NCBI GenBank assembly: GCA_039704465.1
Contig: JASFAU010000002.1
Span: forward strand, 806,001 to 870,000
Reading direction: 5' to 3'
Length of the DNA: 64,000 nucleotides
Origin: Plasmodiophora brassicae
Taxonomy: Eukaryota > Endomyxa > Phytomyxea > Plasmodiophorida > Plasmodiophoridae
The notes under the pieces are model-generated. The model saw nothing but the letters and a program-made list of their open reading frames with translations. It was not told the DNA's origin and ran no database searches. Position 1 is the stretch's first letter, and each line of letters opens with the position of its first letter. Made by a program: the position numbers and the translations under genes. Positions 12,719 to 23,773 of the stretch are shown here, piece by piece.

Positions 12719-13447
12719 AACGGACGAATCGAGCAAGCGCGCGGCGTTGACGTTGTGGCGGTTTGCCGCCGGTACACCTACCAACGCGTGTCGCGCTATT
12801 CCGATTTCTGATCTCCCCAGGGCGAGAACTCCGCGAACTTCGCCGCGGCCTCCGTCTGCCGACAGACGCTTCGCTACTGGCCAATTACCAGCCAAATATG
12901 GCATCTCCACCGCCGTTGCTCTTGCTCTGCTACTAATCCTTTACGTGGCCGAAGCGTGCTACCACGTCCACGCCGGCCCAAACGGCTACTTAGCGCAAAG
13001 CAATTGAACGTTATATCACTGTCGTTAGCTCCCCAGACGCCGGAGGAGGCCATCGATGGGCTTGGAGTCGATCTCGCAGACCATCAAGCAGGGTGATTAA
13101 CAGAACTGCGCTGGTGTTGGGTCGACATTGCCAATCAGCGCCATCATACAGGCGCAGACTGAGGCCCACCAGCGAGTAGGTATGGACGTTTTATCCACCT
13201 CCTGTGCGGGCTCCTGCTGCTGTTCTCCGTTTGTCAGCAGAATCATGTTCAGACGGTATCGGCTGGGAGGTGTTATTTACTTTTCCAGAATACGAGTGGG
13301 CTGAGGGAGCCGGCGAGGTTCGGGTAATTCATCACAGGGCCGTACTACCGTGCATACGTTGAATGCAGGAATGGGGCAACGTTTTGCCACACGTTCAGCG
13401 TGCAGTTCGTGGCTTGGCAGTGGAATTGCGGTTGAACCGAGGGGGAC
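12719..13447. other. Intergenic stretch with one ambiguous plus-strand frame
   Basis: About 730 bases. An open frame at 12615-13007 (+) ends in a hydrophobic segment (ISTAVALALLLILYVAEACYH) but overlaps the inferred first exon of the minus-strand U-box gene and has no family match I know. The rest (13010-13447) shows no gene. It should hold the promoter for the U-box gene and for the small gene starting at 13448. Confidence 0.4.
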
Positions 13448-13891
13448 ATGGCGTACGGCGACGAACTCGGTGAGGCGGTTGACGTCGAGGCCGCGGAGAT
13501 TGATGAGGGCGAAGGTGTCGTCGCTGGCGGCGACCCGACGAAAGTCTACGAAATGATCACCAGCCACATGCAAGACATTCTGACGTCTGTGAAATCGGAT
13601 CTGATGTACAGCTGACCTCCGCCCAAACTCGATACTGTAAACGGTGCTGATGTGTGATGCGATCAGAGCTCCACTGCAGGACGCGCTCGATTGGGTCCAA
13701 GGTGAACTGACAGAGAAGGGCCATTCCATGCTGGACGACGCTAATGAGCAGACCAAGTAGGGGAGCGTAAAATCCCGTTTCAATTTCTCTCATCCTCGAT
13801 CACGTGGATCAGTTCGACCGTCACCCGCGAGATCGACTACGTCAACAAGTGCTGCACGACATTCCAGAACAGCATTCGTCGGCGCGCCTGA
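13448..13891 (+). CDS. Small helical protein, unrecognised
   Basis: Three exons join cleanly in frame. Exon 1 begins MAYGDELGEAVDVEAAEID and ends SHMQDILTSVKSDL; exon 2 reads APLQDALDWVQGELTEKGHS; exon 3 reads STVTREIDYVNKCCTTFQNS and ends RRRA with TGA at 13889-13891. Both introns are 50-60 bases with GT-AG ends. The product is about 108 residues, with an acidic N-terminus followed by helices with heptad-like spacing. Size and helical character resemble subunits of small coiled-coil complexes (BLOC/BORC or kinetochore type), but I do not recognise a family. The consistent phase across both introns is the main reason to believe it is real. Confidence 0.6.
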
Positions 13892-14182
13892 ACCGAATCC
13901 TGCAGACTTGCGGCTGTTGAGCAATACCATTGCGTCGTTAGCGTTCTCATGGCCCGTCCAATTGTGTGTGTGTGCCTAGACTCAACAAGCGACAGCGACT
14001 GTCGACGTGGTATATTTAGAGCGGTAGGGGTCCGGTCACAGGACACGATCGCCAATCGGGACGACATCCTGGCCTATTACGCCCCCGACCTGACGTCAGC
14101 CGCGAGGCGCGAGTCTAAATCGAGCGCAAGGGATTGCCGACCAGTTGGACGGCGATCGTGAACAGCCCATTACCCATTGGGG

Positions 14183-15717
14183 ATGAGTACCGTGACAGTC
14201 GCTGGTGACGGCAGCGTGGCGGAGGCCCTGCAAGGCCTGCGCCTGCCGACAGGGTACACTGCAGACTACGTCGTCCTGGGGTTCCCTGATAACAAGTCCA
14301 CTGTCCTCTGCGTGGCCGCGACCGGGTTCGGTGGGATCGATGCGGTTCGCCCTCACCTCACTGAAGACCGTTCCCTGTTTGTCCTTCTTCGCTACTCAGT
14401 TGAGGTCAACGGGCACCCGACGGTCAAGTTTGCGCTGATCGACTGGACACCTTCGAGCCTGCCTCCGGTTCGTAAGGCTCTGCTGTCGACGCTGCGTGGA
14501 TCGATCCTGGAGATCTGTTCGCCGTATGCAATCAGTGTTGACTGGAGCGACAAGAACGACATCGACCCGGAGCGCATCGTCGATCGCATCGCTGCTGCCG
14601 CCGGCGTCAAGTCGAACGTTGTGGACAAGTCTGCTGTGGCCGCAGCCGCCCAGAAACCATCTGCATCCGCACCGGCAACGTCGTCCGCGCGAGCCGCTCC
14701 TCGAGACTTGAAACTGGCAGACGCGGTTCAGTTCTCTCCCGATGTCGTCGAGGCCGTTAAGACTGTTCGCCTTGACACGTCGTCCACGGATTGGATGACG
14801 TGCTCGTATACGTCCTCGGCTACAGTCGGGGACGTACGATCCGGATCGAACGGTTTCAACGGGTTCCTGGAGCAGCTGTCGGACGACGTCGCATCGTACT
14901 CGTTCCTGCGGTTCCGTCAGGTGGTCAACAACGTCGACACGGTGAAGTTCGTGTTCGTGTCGTTGATTCCTGCAGCGACGCCTCCTGTCCAGCGTGCCAA
15001 GTACAGCACCCACCGCGGTCTCGCCCTGCAGACCTTGCAGCCGTTCCACTACGAGTTTGCTGTCGACTCGAAAGCGGATCTCAGTCTCGATCGCATCAAG
15101 AAGAAAATGGAGGAACTGGTAACGACGGTCACACTTGCAGAAACGGCCGGCAGGTTCTCATTCGTGCACCTGGGCAGACTGGGCAGCGGTCTATGGTGCG
15201 TTCTACGGCTGAACAGCAACGCGCGACGCAGCCAGCAACTTCGAAGATGCCTGGCGTTAGCGCGCCCGTCAAGTCAGAGGAGGGCATCAAGATCGCTGAC
15301 GAGAAAGGAATGACCGCTGCGATTTCGGCTGTCCACAGTGGTGCGTCGACGTGGCTGGTGACTGCATTCACCAGCGATGGCGGACTGGAGGTCGTTGCCC
15401 ATGGAGTCGGCCAGGCCGATGCTATGTCGAAAGCAGTGCGTTCCGACACGGTCAACATCTGCCTGATCCGCGTCAACGATATCGTTGATGGGCACGACAC
15501 TATCAAGTTCGTGCTGATCATTGTCCAAAGCCCTTCTGTATCCCCGCTTCGTCGCGCGCGTTTGGCAACCTCCACCGGTGCCGCCAAGCGCCTGTTCGAG
15601 CCATTCCACGTGGACTTTTTCGTCGACGCCATCGGCGACATCACCCACGACCAGATTGTTGACAAGGTCGCATCCGCATCCGGCTCCAAATCACACGTTG
15701 TTCGGCAGGCAAAGTAG
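14183..15717 (+). CDS. Protein of three tandem coactosin-type ADF-H domains
   Basis: The ATG at 14183 starts MSTVTVAGDG. Three related domains follow, each with the coactosin pattern of a short N-terminal helix, a W or Y strand, a GF-x-GF or equivalent loop, LRF/LRY...KF-x-L/F-I strands, P-P-V-x-RAK/RAR and a final D-x-D-x-I helix. Domain 1 is residues about 5-150 (LFVLLRYSVEVNGHPTVKFA). Domain 2 is about 190-315 (SGSNGFNGFLEQLSDDVASY, then FLRFRQVVNNVDTVKFVFVS). Domain 3, after a phase-0 intron near 15121-15176, is WLVTAFTSDGG to the end (TIKFVLIIVQS). An Ala/Pro linker separates domains 1 and 2. Coactosin-like proteins bind F-actin sides. Coactosins normally have a single domain, so a triple array is unusual; it could crosslink or bundle filaments. 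Confidence 0.8.
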
Positions 15718-16042
15718 CCCGTCGCGTTCCTTTGATTGAAGTACTATGCTACAACATCGGTATCATTTGCCTATACTACAACATCGGTATCATTTGCCTA
15801 TACGGTGGTCGACCTTTTTTGCGGGCACCAGTCATGCCGGGGCCCCGGTTGACTGCACCGTCGTGGCTGCAGAGTCGCCAATGTAACGCCATAACGGTTC
15901 GGTTCGGGTTGAAGTGGGTAGGGCAATCATGGCGATTGCCCGCTGTGGCGGCCGACGATGGCGGAGTTGGCGAGCGGGAGCGGCGGCGCCCTGCAAGCTG
16001 ACGAGGTGCAGGAACGTCCAGCGTATCGGAATCCTGTGGGCG
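15718..16042. other. Intergenic stretch with a 27-bp tandem duplication
   Basis: Holds the 3' end of the coactosin-type gene and the promoter of the F-box-like gene. The notable structure is a perfect direct duplication at 15749-15802. An in-frame extension of the downstream gene to about 15950 is possible but lacks domain support. Confidence 0.5.
15749..15802. repeat. Perfect 27-bp tandem repeat, two copies
   Basis: Two identical units (15749-15775 and 15776-15802) begin CTACAACATCGG and end TTTGCCTATA. The lack of any mismatch suggests a recent duplication. It lies in non-coding DNA 32 bases after a stop codon. Confidence 0.85.
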
Positions 16043-16983
16043 ATGCCGAGCGACCTGGCGCGGGAGGTGGCGGGTTATTTGAATGATGTCGACGCGGCAT
16101 CGCTGGCGATGACGTGTCGCCGTCTGTTTGAGGCGGTTGCGACGATGATGCGATGGAAGGAAGCCGACCTGACCTGCTGCCTCTGCATCAACGATATCCA
16201 GTCGATCGTTCGAGTCTCTTGTCGACTGTTGACGTACATCGACCTCACGTTTTGCGAGCTGATCACCAATGACAACCTGCCCATGTTGGCGTCGTGCCGC
16301 CAGCTCCGTTACGTGTCGTTAATTTCGTGCACAAATATCGGTGGCGATGGGTTTGTTCCCGTTGTCCGGCACCTTCTCAACGCGACTCAGTTGGCGAGCG
16401 GCGGGACAATGGATCTGGCTGGGTGCTACCGGATCGTCGGGCAGCGTGATTGCAGTTTGGCGCTCATCGATCTAATGGCTGCTGCAAAGTGCTCCATCGA
16501 TATCGGCATCTGTGAACGATGTACGATCTGTATCGGACAGCTGTGCAGTGGGTGCGAAGAGATCGTTTGCGACGCGTGCTGCAAGGTTCAAGTCTGCGAA
16601 CAGTGCTCCATGGCGTGGTGTGAGAACTGTCATATGGTTGTATGCTGTGGATCGTGCTTGAGCACGGTGAGGCTCGGCGTATTTCTTTCTGGAAACAGCA
16701 ACTGATTGATTCCTTTAGGTGTGTGACGTCTGCGACAATGTTGCAATCTGTGAAATGTGCAGAGCCTGCAGTTGCAATGGTCTGGAGTGTCGACCGATCG
16801 AAGCGTGTTTTGCGTGTTTTGGTGGTAAACTGTTTCCCGACGTGTTACTTGGGTTTGCTGTCTGACTTGTCTTTGTGCCCTCAAGTGCATTGCTTTTACG
16901 ACTGCATCAAGGACGATGAAGAGACTGGCAACCTGGCCATCAACGAATTTGCGTCAACTCTCTCTTACGAGAATACGGAGTAA
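16043..16983 (+). CDS. F-box-like / leucine-rich protein with Cys-rich C-terminus
   Basis: Starts MPSDLAREVAGYLNDVDAAS, an F-box-like pattern (L-x-x-E-V-x-x-YL-x-x-x-D, then TCRRLFEAV). Two leucine-rich-type units follow (LTYIDLTFCELIT, LRYVSLISCTNIG). After residue about 150 the protein turns into a dense Cys array (CERCTICIGQLCSGCEE, CDACCKVQVCEQC, CENC), continued in exon 2 (VCDVCDNVAICEMCRACSC), probably binding several zinc ions. Exon 3 gives HCFYDCIKDDEETGNLAINE and the stop at 16981-16983. F-box proteins usually act as substrate receptors in SCF ubiquitin ligases; the Cys-rich part may bind substrate or nucleic acid. The start could lie further upstream in the same frame. Confidence 0.65.
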
Positions 16984-17090
16984 ACCGTATTGTTTCACTG
17001 TATGCCGATGTGGGAGGATATAGATTCTTGGTCTGGGCGAAGATATCTAATTGATCGATCCGAATCCGAAGCTGTTGCTCGGCCAGCGGA

Positions 17091-17978
17091 ATGGCGAATC
17101 GTGGCGAACAGAGACGCCCTTCGACCGCCGGTGGCTCGAAGCCACATGGCCTGCAGACCACCAGGAAGTCGGAACATTACTTTTTCTCCAACTACCAGCT
17201 GACGAACAGGTACCCTTCGCTGCTGCGACCATATTGAGCGCCGAGTCGTAACTAATCCGATAGTGCCGTTGCGTCCCGTTCCAACATACCTGCCTATACG
17301 CGGCCGTCCAAGCCAACGATCACGCGTTCGTACAGCACTGTCAAGAGCGAATACCAGGACAGCATGTCTCAGGGCATCAAGCCCAAACTGTCAACGACAG
17401 AATGTGAGTGTCCCGCAGTTCACACTTGCGAATTCAGCTCAATGCAACAAATCCAGTGAAATCTAATCCATCCAAGAGAGTGCACGGGTCAGGAAAGAAG
17501 CTATTTGACGGTATCCCGCCTTCGTTGGCATACAAGGTGTCTAAACGTGAGAGGCTGCTCGTAGGGCTCGTTATGGCAGGTGTTTATCGGGTAGAGACAC
17601 TAACATTACTATTATTTGATGGCGTCACAGGCCAGTCAGTCTCCCGTAGGCCCAGAACACCGTTGGAACTGGGACAAGCCACCAAAGACCCGGGTCCCAG
17701 AAACAGGCCTTGCGCGAACTTCTGGCGAGGCGACAAGGCGTGCCAAGTTCAATGCAAATCACCCTAATTCAATGGATTCGATTATCAGACATTGGAAGGA
17801 GAGAATGGCGGTTTCCAGGAGCCAAGAACCGGTTCACTATCATCGAAAGAACCTGTTCAGCAGGCAGAGGTTCATTGACGGGACTGCCGACATCAAGCAA
17901 ATTATCCATGACTACCCTTACGACTCAAGTGGCCTAACGCCAAACCTGATCGATCCAGCCAATGTCAAACCCTTGTAA
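17091..17978 (+). CDS. Conserved-looking basic protein, unrecognised
   Basis: Four exons join in frame. Exon 1 begins MANRGEQRRPSTAGGSKPHG and ends HYFFSNYQLTN. Intron 1 (GTACCC...CTAATCCGATAG) is about 54 bases and has a textbook branch site. Exon 2 reads SNIPAYTRPSKPTITRSYST; exon 3 reads KKLFDGIPPSLAYK; exon 4 reads PEHRWNWDKPPKTRVPETGL and ends DPANVKPL. About 215 residues, basic, rich in Pro, Ser and Tyr, with no TM or enzyme motif. Short extended proteins of this style occur among ciliary microtubule inner proteins, which is only a guess. The stop is 9 bases from the convergent COX10 stop. Confidence 0.65.
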
Positions 17979-17987
17979 CGTTCGCCA

Positions 17988-19373
17988 TCAGTAAATACTT
18001 GACAATGTATTGGCCTCCTTGTCGGTCGTTTCAAGGGTTTCGATACACTTGCCAGCTGTCGTCGCCACGCCTTCGTGAATGCAAAGACGTTTGCCAAATG
18101 TGTGAAGGTCGTCGATCTCCTTCAAAGCTGCCTCTTTCTGGCGGTTGAGCTTGTGATAGGCAAACAATGCCATTAGGAGCGGTAGGTGCCATAGGGAGCT
18201 ACGGAACAGTGACCGAGCGGACGCGTCCGATGGCGCGCTGTAGAACTGGAATGCGTTGTAGAGAATGAAGGAATTCGCCGCAAGTCCATGAGCAACAAAC
18301 ATGCCGTTCGTCATACCGGCTGCTGTCGTGGCAACAGGGAGCAAGAATAACATGCCCGTATAGATGAGAGACGCGCGAGCTGTCGTCTTTCCATCGGCGT
18401 CATTCAACGACAGCATTCGATAGCCACCTAACGAGACTAATTACAAATAGCGATCAGCGTATATCACTGACGTGGTCGCATACCGGATCGATAGTCGTGC
18501 CGAAGGATCCAGGCCAAAGACAAGAAATGAGGCATCTGCCACAGGAATAGAATGGATGAAAGAGCAACCACCTCGGGCGCAAACAAACACCCAGTTGCTG
18601 CCGTCCAACCCATTACTGGCGGAATCGCTCCGACGATCGCACCTGCAGTAACTGATATATCAAACATCATGGTAGACGAGACCATGAATTGGAGGGCACG
18701 GACCGATCTCCGTGTTCCATGGAGTTATCTTCTTCAGTGGAGTGTATACGTTTGTGTAGAAGACGAGGTTCGCCAGCCCAAGGGCAGCCGTCAGAGGATT
18801 CGTCCCGGCGCACAACACGGCCAGTCCGGCCCCTCCAGTGACAGCGCTGAGACATCAACGTCGGAATGTGACATGTCCGATAGGAATAATCCTTGACAGA
18901 ATTACCCGAACAAGGAGGCCTGTTTGACATTGATTCGACCCGACGGCAGCGGCCGCGATCGTGTCCGCTTCATTTTGGCATCGCTTGCAATCTATCAATC
19001 CAGGTCTAACCATGCACCATTTCATCAACGATGCCTAAACGACCTCGATGATCTGATTGAAAGCGCCGGCACTGCACGCAGTCAGCAACGTGCCACCTAC
19101 GGCCGCCGCCAGCGCCACGCCGTCAAGAGGGCTCCCAGCGGCCAGGAATCCAAACCCGGTCGTTGTCGCCACCAGTCCCGACAGCCGCAACTTGGACAGG
19201 CGCGGCATGCATTGCACAAGGCGCAGCATCGACGACTGGCCACCCCTGATCCTGGGCACGTGAACGACGGACCCGCCTTCACTGTCGAAAAAAACGAAGA
19301 GCCCAGTTCCAACTGCCAGCGGAAAAACGGCATCACGCTCAACCCGCGACCGTGACAGCAAAGCTGCCCCCAA
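17988..19373 (-). CDS. COX10: Protoheme IX farnesyltransferase, mitochondrial (COX10)
   Basis: COX10 is a UbiA-family inner-membrane enzyme that converts heme B to heme O for cytochrome c oxidase. Exons read in order on the minus strand: [20 protein letters not shown], then [13 protein letters not shown], then [20 protein letters not shown] (the N-x-x-x-D/RTRxRPL substrate region), [56 protein letters not shown], and a final exon ending in the [15 protein letters not shown] helix and a charged tail. Exon order and motifs match the family. The first exon with the mitochondrial presequence is unresolved: the 19373 frame has no ATG before a stop, so an upstream exon near 19380-19600 is expected. 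The listed upper boundary is only the edge of the clear frame. Confidence 0.92.
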
Positions 19374-19632
19374 AATTCTCTGGGACGACAGGAACCCGTA
19401 CGAACTGGTATGATGTCCGAAGGAGACGGGTAGGTGTGATGACCGGATTCAGGTGCTGGCCGTCGTGGTCGCAACTGACCCTGGTCTGGAAATAGACCTA
19501 TAGCCGTGCTATAAGGTGGCGGCTGGCGGCAAATTGGGGTTTGCCTATCGGCCAGTTTGCGCAGTGCGACGGGGTTTCGTTCAGTGTCACCGCGACCGTG
19601 TCGCCCCACCTGGACGCGTACAGCGCTTCCTA

Positions 19633-20267
19633 ATGGGCGCCCTGGGCAAGTTCAGCGTCGTCGCGGTCAAATCGGCGCTACTCTGTTTGCTGGTCTGGCC
19701 GTTTTCGTACCTACTGGATCTGCTGGCGAATCCCCGTGCAGCGCTCGTGTCTGTGTTTGCGCTCAATTCCCTGCTTGCCGTCTATTCCATCGTGTCAATG
19801 TCGAATTCGGCTACGGGCGCCCACGACAAGGCGCTCGTCATCCCAATGCTCCCGTCAATTGCAATGACGACGACGTTGATCGGATACTATATCGGCGCAG
19901 TGAATGCATCCGTGTTTGTAATTATCGCAGCGATATTCGGTGTCGTCTGCATTGAAGGTATTGTGACGCAACCTCCTAGTTGTTTGCGCTTACTGAAGTG
20001 GTACCACTAGGGATTGTCCTGCTTTCTGTTCTGATGGGGAACAGCAGGGAGATCGTCGTACAGCAGGCAACAACTTCGATCGGGATCTTGTCTCCGCTCA
20101 TCATGTCTCTCGTCTGGCTAGTAACAAGCAGTGGTGCTGCTTTCCGATATGGATGCCTGATATCCGTTATCGCATCATTCTGCAATGTCCTATTCAACAA
20201 GTTAGCCCACGAGTTACTAATGCGCGGCTATAACGTGTGGCATCTGACTCGGCTACTCAATGTTTAG
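19633..20267 (+). CDS. Six-TM membrane protein, unrecognised
   Basis: The ATG at 19633 gives MGALGKFSVVAVKSALLCLL. A 40-base intron (near 19958-19997) joins CIE to VVPLGIVLLSVLMG in frame. The roughly 200-residue product has about six hydrophobic helices and ends HLTRLLNV at 20267. No conserved polar motif identifies a family; it could be a small carrier-like or ER membrane protein. The 5' end faces COX10 across a short divergent spacer. Confidence 0.6.
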
Positions 20268-20555
20268 GGCATCGCTCTCAGTCGGGTTTCCACAGATCCC
20301 TGGGGACACTCCTTCTACGCCAACAGTTATTCCGGCGAGACAGCTCAAACGCGAAGCCTCTCAGCGCGAGCGGCGTGCACGCCAATAACTCTTCATCATT
20401 CTATCTGCTCTTTAATATACAATCGACTACATTGCCCATGCCATTCCAACATAAGTTCTGCGTTACTGTTTATGTTCCGGGGTCACTGAAAAGTGCGATC
20501 GCTGATTGATGTCAAGTTCCGGCCCTAGACACGAGACGCGATTCCAAAGCGTATT

Positions 20556-21064
20556 ATGGGAACCTGCTGCTCATGTGTGCGACGCCGCCGCCGCCGGTCT
20601 CTGTCGTCTAGGGGAGGATCGCGAGATCGTCTGCTTCGAGATTCGACAGCGCCGACCCTGCCGCGGCTGGACCCGGGCCAGGCACGATTTAATGGTCATA
20701 TGATTGAGACGCGGCTTGGGAAAATCCAGGAACCCGTGCGATCGTAGGCCTGGCTGTATCGTCCAAGGAACAACAGTCTACTGACCAACCGTACAGTGAG
20801 GTTGGCGACGTGTCTATGTCCCAAGACGGCGTTCGAATACGCCTACCGATATTGAAGAAGAACTGCACGTTAGTTGTGCTACCAGACGACCGAAACCACC
20901 GTATATGGGCTCGTCTGGAGTATTCCGATGGCAAGTCGTACCAGTCGTCTCAAGCAAGCAGTACCCTGGCGCGGTTACATGACGCCCGAGCAGGGTACAT
21001 CGACATCATATTCCCCGTCGAGGAACACGAAATTATTGTCAGTGGGCGATTGGCGTGGAGGTAG
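20556..21064 (+). CDS. Putative N-myristoylated, palmitoylated small protein
   Basis: The ATG at 20556 gives MGTCCSCVRRRRRRSLSS. Gly2 with a small residue at position 6 fits an N-myristoylation signal; Cys4, Cys5 and Cys7 could be palmitoylated; the following Arg run would bind acidic lipids. A short intron after KIQEP is closed at CAACAG and continues STDQPYSEVGDVS in frame. The C-terminal half (IRLPILKKNCTLVVLPDD, then GYIDIIFPVEEHEIIVSG) looks like a small beta-rich domain. About 150 residues. The family is not recognised. The N-myristoyltransferase gene lies 0.9 kb downstream on the same strand. Confidence 0.6.
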
Positions 21065-21382
21065 GCGGTACTTCATTGCACGTTTGTGCTAGTCCTTTCG
21101 CTAAGGGAAGTACCTGTTCAGAACGTCCGCTGGCGTGTCGTCAGTGAAATTAGAGGCTGGCGGTTAACTATCTACATAGCCATTGAAATATATAACTGGT
21201 CTGGTCCGTCCGCACCGCAGTTGGTGCCACGCCGTTGCTCGGTCTCGTCGATCGAAGACGGTCCAGGTAGGTGTCACTGCGAGGATCAGGTCCAGGACTG
21301 TGATCTGTACCTGTACTCCGGCAACTGGGATTGGGCACGGACTGCGCGCGACGGTTGGCCTCGGCGACAGTCGGCGGTCGTC

Positions 21383-21868
21383 ATGCCCAAGTACTACTGC
21401 GATTACTGCGATCGCTTCCTGACGCACGACTCCTTCCAAGGGCGCAAGCAGCACAATCGCGGCAAGAAGCACCAGGACAACATTCGGATCTACTTCTCGC
21501 AGTTCCTGTCGACGCACGGCCCTGGCGGGGTCCCGCTGACCGAAATGTACCCGAATGGCGTGCCACCGTATTTCGGGATGCCTCCCCCTATGCCTCCCGC
21601 CGTAATATCCTTGTGGTAATTCGCCACGCTACAGCATCTGACATTGTGCTAGGGGTTCATGGGAGGCCCGCCGCCACCATTCCCTTACCCGCCACCAGGA
21701 CCGCCCCAGTTCGGCGCTGGCATGCCTCCGCCCCACATGCCGCCTCCACAAGGTGTAATGCCGATGCCCCCGCACGCCATGCCTGTTCCACCGCCTGGTA
21801 TGCCCATGCCGGCGCCACCTCACATGCCAATGCATCTTCCTGTCGGCGCCCCTCCACCTCCCCAATAA
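21383..21868 (+). CDS. SNRPC: U1 small nuclear ribonucleoprotein C
   Basis: U1-C stabilises base pairing between U1 snRNA and the 5' splice site. The N-terminus [20 protein letters not shown] followed by [13 protein letters not shown] is the diagnostic C2H2 zinc finger (Cys6, Cys9, His24, His30), nearly identical across eukaryotes. A 51-base intron (GTAATA...GTGCTAG) splits the gene after MPPA. The second exon is the expected Pro/Met/Gly-rich tail ([20 protein letters not shown]) ending GAPPPPQ at 21868. The start matches the family start exactly. Confidence 0.97.
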
Positions 21869-21939
21869 AGCTGTCACTGCCTGCAGATATACGGTCGTCT
21901 ATTCATTGTCTGCTACATGCTTGAGCTTAGCTTAGGCAC

Positions 21940-23261
21940 ATGCAGGTGAAGCAGCAGCAGTACGAGGACTGTGAGTACCTATGTGTTGGTAGATAGAAGC
22001 GTCGAAACGCGGCGGCGTCGACGGTGCACTGCGGAGTCCGCGTCTCCCAGCGACAATGCACGACCGGCAGGAGAACGGCGACGGCGAAGAGTGCCAGCCG
22101 CACGCCTTCTGGGACACTCAGCCAGTGCCGCGCCTGAACGAGGTCATCACGGACGACGGTGCCCATGGGCCGATCGACAAGCCACGTGTTGTTGCTGACG
22201 TGCGACCTACGCCGTACGCGCTGCCGGAGCCGTACGAATGGTATGACCTGGACATGACCAACCCAGAAGAGGTTGACCAGCTGTACGACCTCCTGACGAA
22301 GAACTACGTCGAGGACAGCGATGCCATGTTCCGCTTCGACTATTCTCGCGAGTTTCTTTGCTGGGCGTTGATGCCGCCTGGGTTTCGTCGCGACTGGCAC
22401 CCGGCCGTGCGCATAAAGTCGTCCAAGAAGCTGGTGGCGTTCATCAGCGCCATCCCGGCCAAGGTCCAGGCGTACAACAGCGCGATACCGATGGTGGAGA
22501 TCAACTACCTGTGCGTCCACAAGAAGCTGAGAAACAAGCGGCTGGCGCCAGTGCTGATCAAGGAGATCACGAGGCGCGTGAACCTGACAAACGTATGGCA
22601 GGCAGCCTATACCGCCGGCGCGTTGCTGCCGAAGCCCGTTGCGCGAAACCGGTACTATCATCGTACGCTGAACGCGAAGAAGCTTGTCGATGTCGGCTTC
22701 ACCCAGCTGGGGCGTCGTATGACGATGAAGATGATGCAGCGGCTGTGTCATCTGGAAGACGAGACGTCGATCCCTGGCCTGCGGCAGATGACGCCCGAAG
22801 ATGTACCGGGCGCACATGCATTGCTGTCCAAGTACCTGTCCAGTTTCAAGCTGTTCGCCCGTTTTGAGCCTGAAGAGTTCGCCCACTGGTTCTCACCTCG
22901 CGATAAGATCGTGTACGCGTTCGTCGTCGAAGATCCGAAGACGCACGAAATCACAGACATGATCAGCTTCTACAGTCTGCCGTCGTCTGTTCTTGGGCAT
23001 CCAGTGCACCAGACTCTGTACGCCGCGTTCTCTTTCTATAACGTCGCCGGCTCCGTCGAATGGCCGGTTCTCATGCGCAATGCGCTGATCCTTGCCAAGC
23101 GCCACGGCTTCGATGTCTTCAACGTATTGAACATCATGGACAACGACAAGTTCCTGGACCCGTTGCGATTCGGCAGGGGTGATGGCAATCTTCATTACTA
23201 CCTGTACAACTGGAAATGTCCCGAGGTGGCCTCACCTGGCGTCGCCTTAGTACTCATGTGA
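21940..23261 (+). CDS. NMT1: Glycylpeptide N-tetradecanoyltransferase (N-myristoyltransferase)
   Basis: NMT moves myristate from myristoyl-CoA to the N-terminal Gly of proteins in the cytosol. The long exon from about 22051 carries the whole catalytic core: FWDTQPVPRL, EPYEWYDLDMTNPEEVDQLY, FRFDYSREFLCWAL, the CoA-binding signature VEINYLCVHKKLRNKRLAPV with LIKEITRR, YHRTLNAKKLVDVGF, and the C-terminus GDGNLHYYLYNWKCPE with the final residues (ALVLM) that supply the catalytic carboxylate in the family. A small first exon at 21940 (MQVKQQQYED) joins across a GTGAGT intron in phase to STMHDRQENG; a start at 22056 is the alternative. The core is a typical length of about 400 residues. Confidence 0.97.
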
Positions 23262-23475
23262 GAGCACACCCTTTTGAATACACTCGAAAGAACCCGTGCC
23301 CCGGCCCACGATAATCTTCTGTCACGCTGAGTATCCCATGAGGGCGACCTAATGTGCATCAATGCTATTTATTTCCCTTCCGAGTCCCTTCCACCTCATG
23401 ACAGCGAGAACGCAGCCGGCGCGCGTCAGTAATCTGCTGAACATGTACTTGTACTGTACAAGAATAATATCGGTT

Positions 23476-23773
23476 TTAAGGTTCAATCATTTCGCTTTCA
23501 AAATCGTCCTCGTCTTCGAATGAATTCAGGTCGTGCCATTTCTCGATCTCTGTCTTCAGGAACGCCATGATTTCGTCGGAATCTTTCACGAACAGGTGCC
23601 GCGAGTCCAACTCGTCCAGAATGAACGACGTTTTCGTTGCGTTGAGATGGCGCAGATACTCCCTCAGCGCAACGTCGCTACGATTTGCGCAGTGTCATGG
23701 AACCGTGTCAGAAAAACGTTGCCCAGAGACGTTCCCACCATTCAATGAGACGCCCCCTCATGAGCCGCACCAT
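23476..23773 (-). CDS. TFB5: TFIIH subunit TFB5/GTF2H5 (TTD-A)
   Basis: A two-exon gene of 78 residues. Exon 1 (23739-23773) encodes MVRLMRGRLIE and two bases of Cys. A 61-base intron ends TCGTAG. Exon 2 (23476-23677) continues CDVALREYLRHLNATKTSFI, then LDELDSRHLFVKDSDEI and FLKTEIEKWHDLNSF, ending in an acidic tail DEDDFESEMIEP. It aligns throughout with GTF2H5 (MVNVLKGVLIECDPAMKQF type, then IDDTHVFV). TFB5 stabilises the core of TFIIH by pairing with p52/TFB2 and is needed for nucleotide excision repair. The acidic C-terminal extension of about 10 residues is longer than in the human protein (71 residues). Confidence 0.93.

Noticed and set aside
21629..22886. A 319-codon minus-strand frame across the NMT gene
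   Set aside because: Antisense to the highly conserved NMT core; composition is typical of antisense codon bias.
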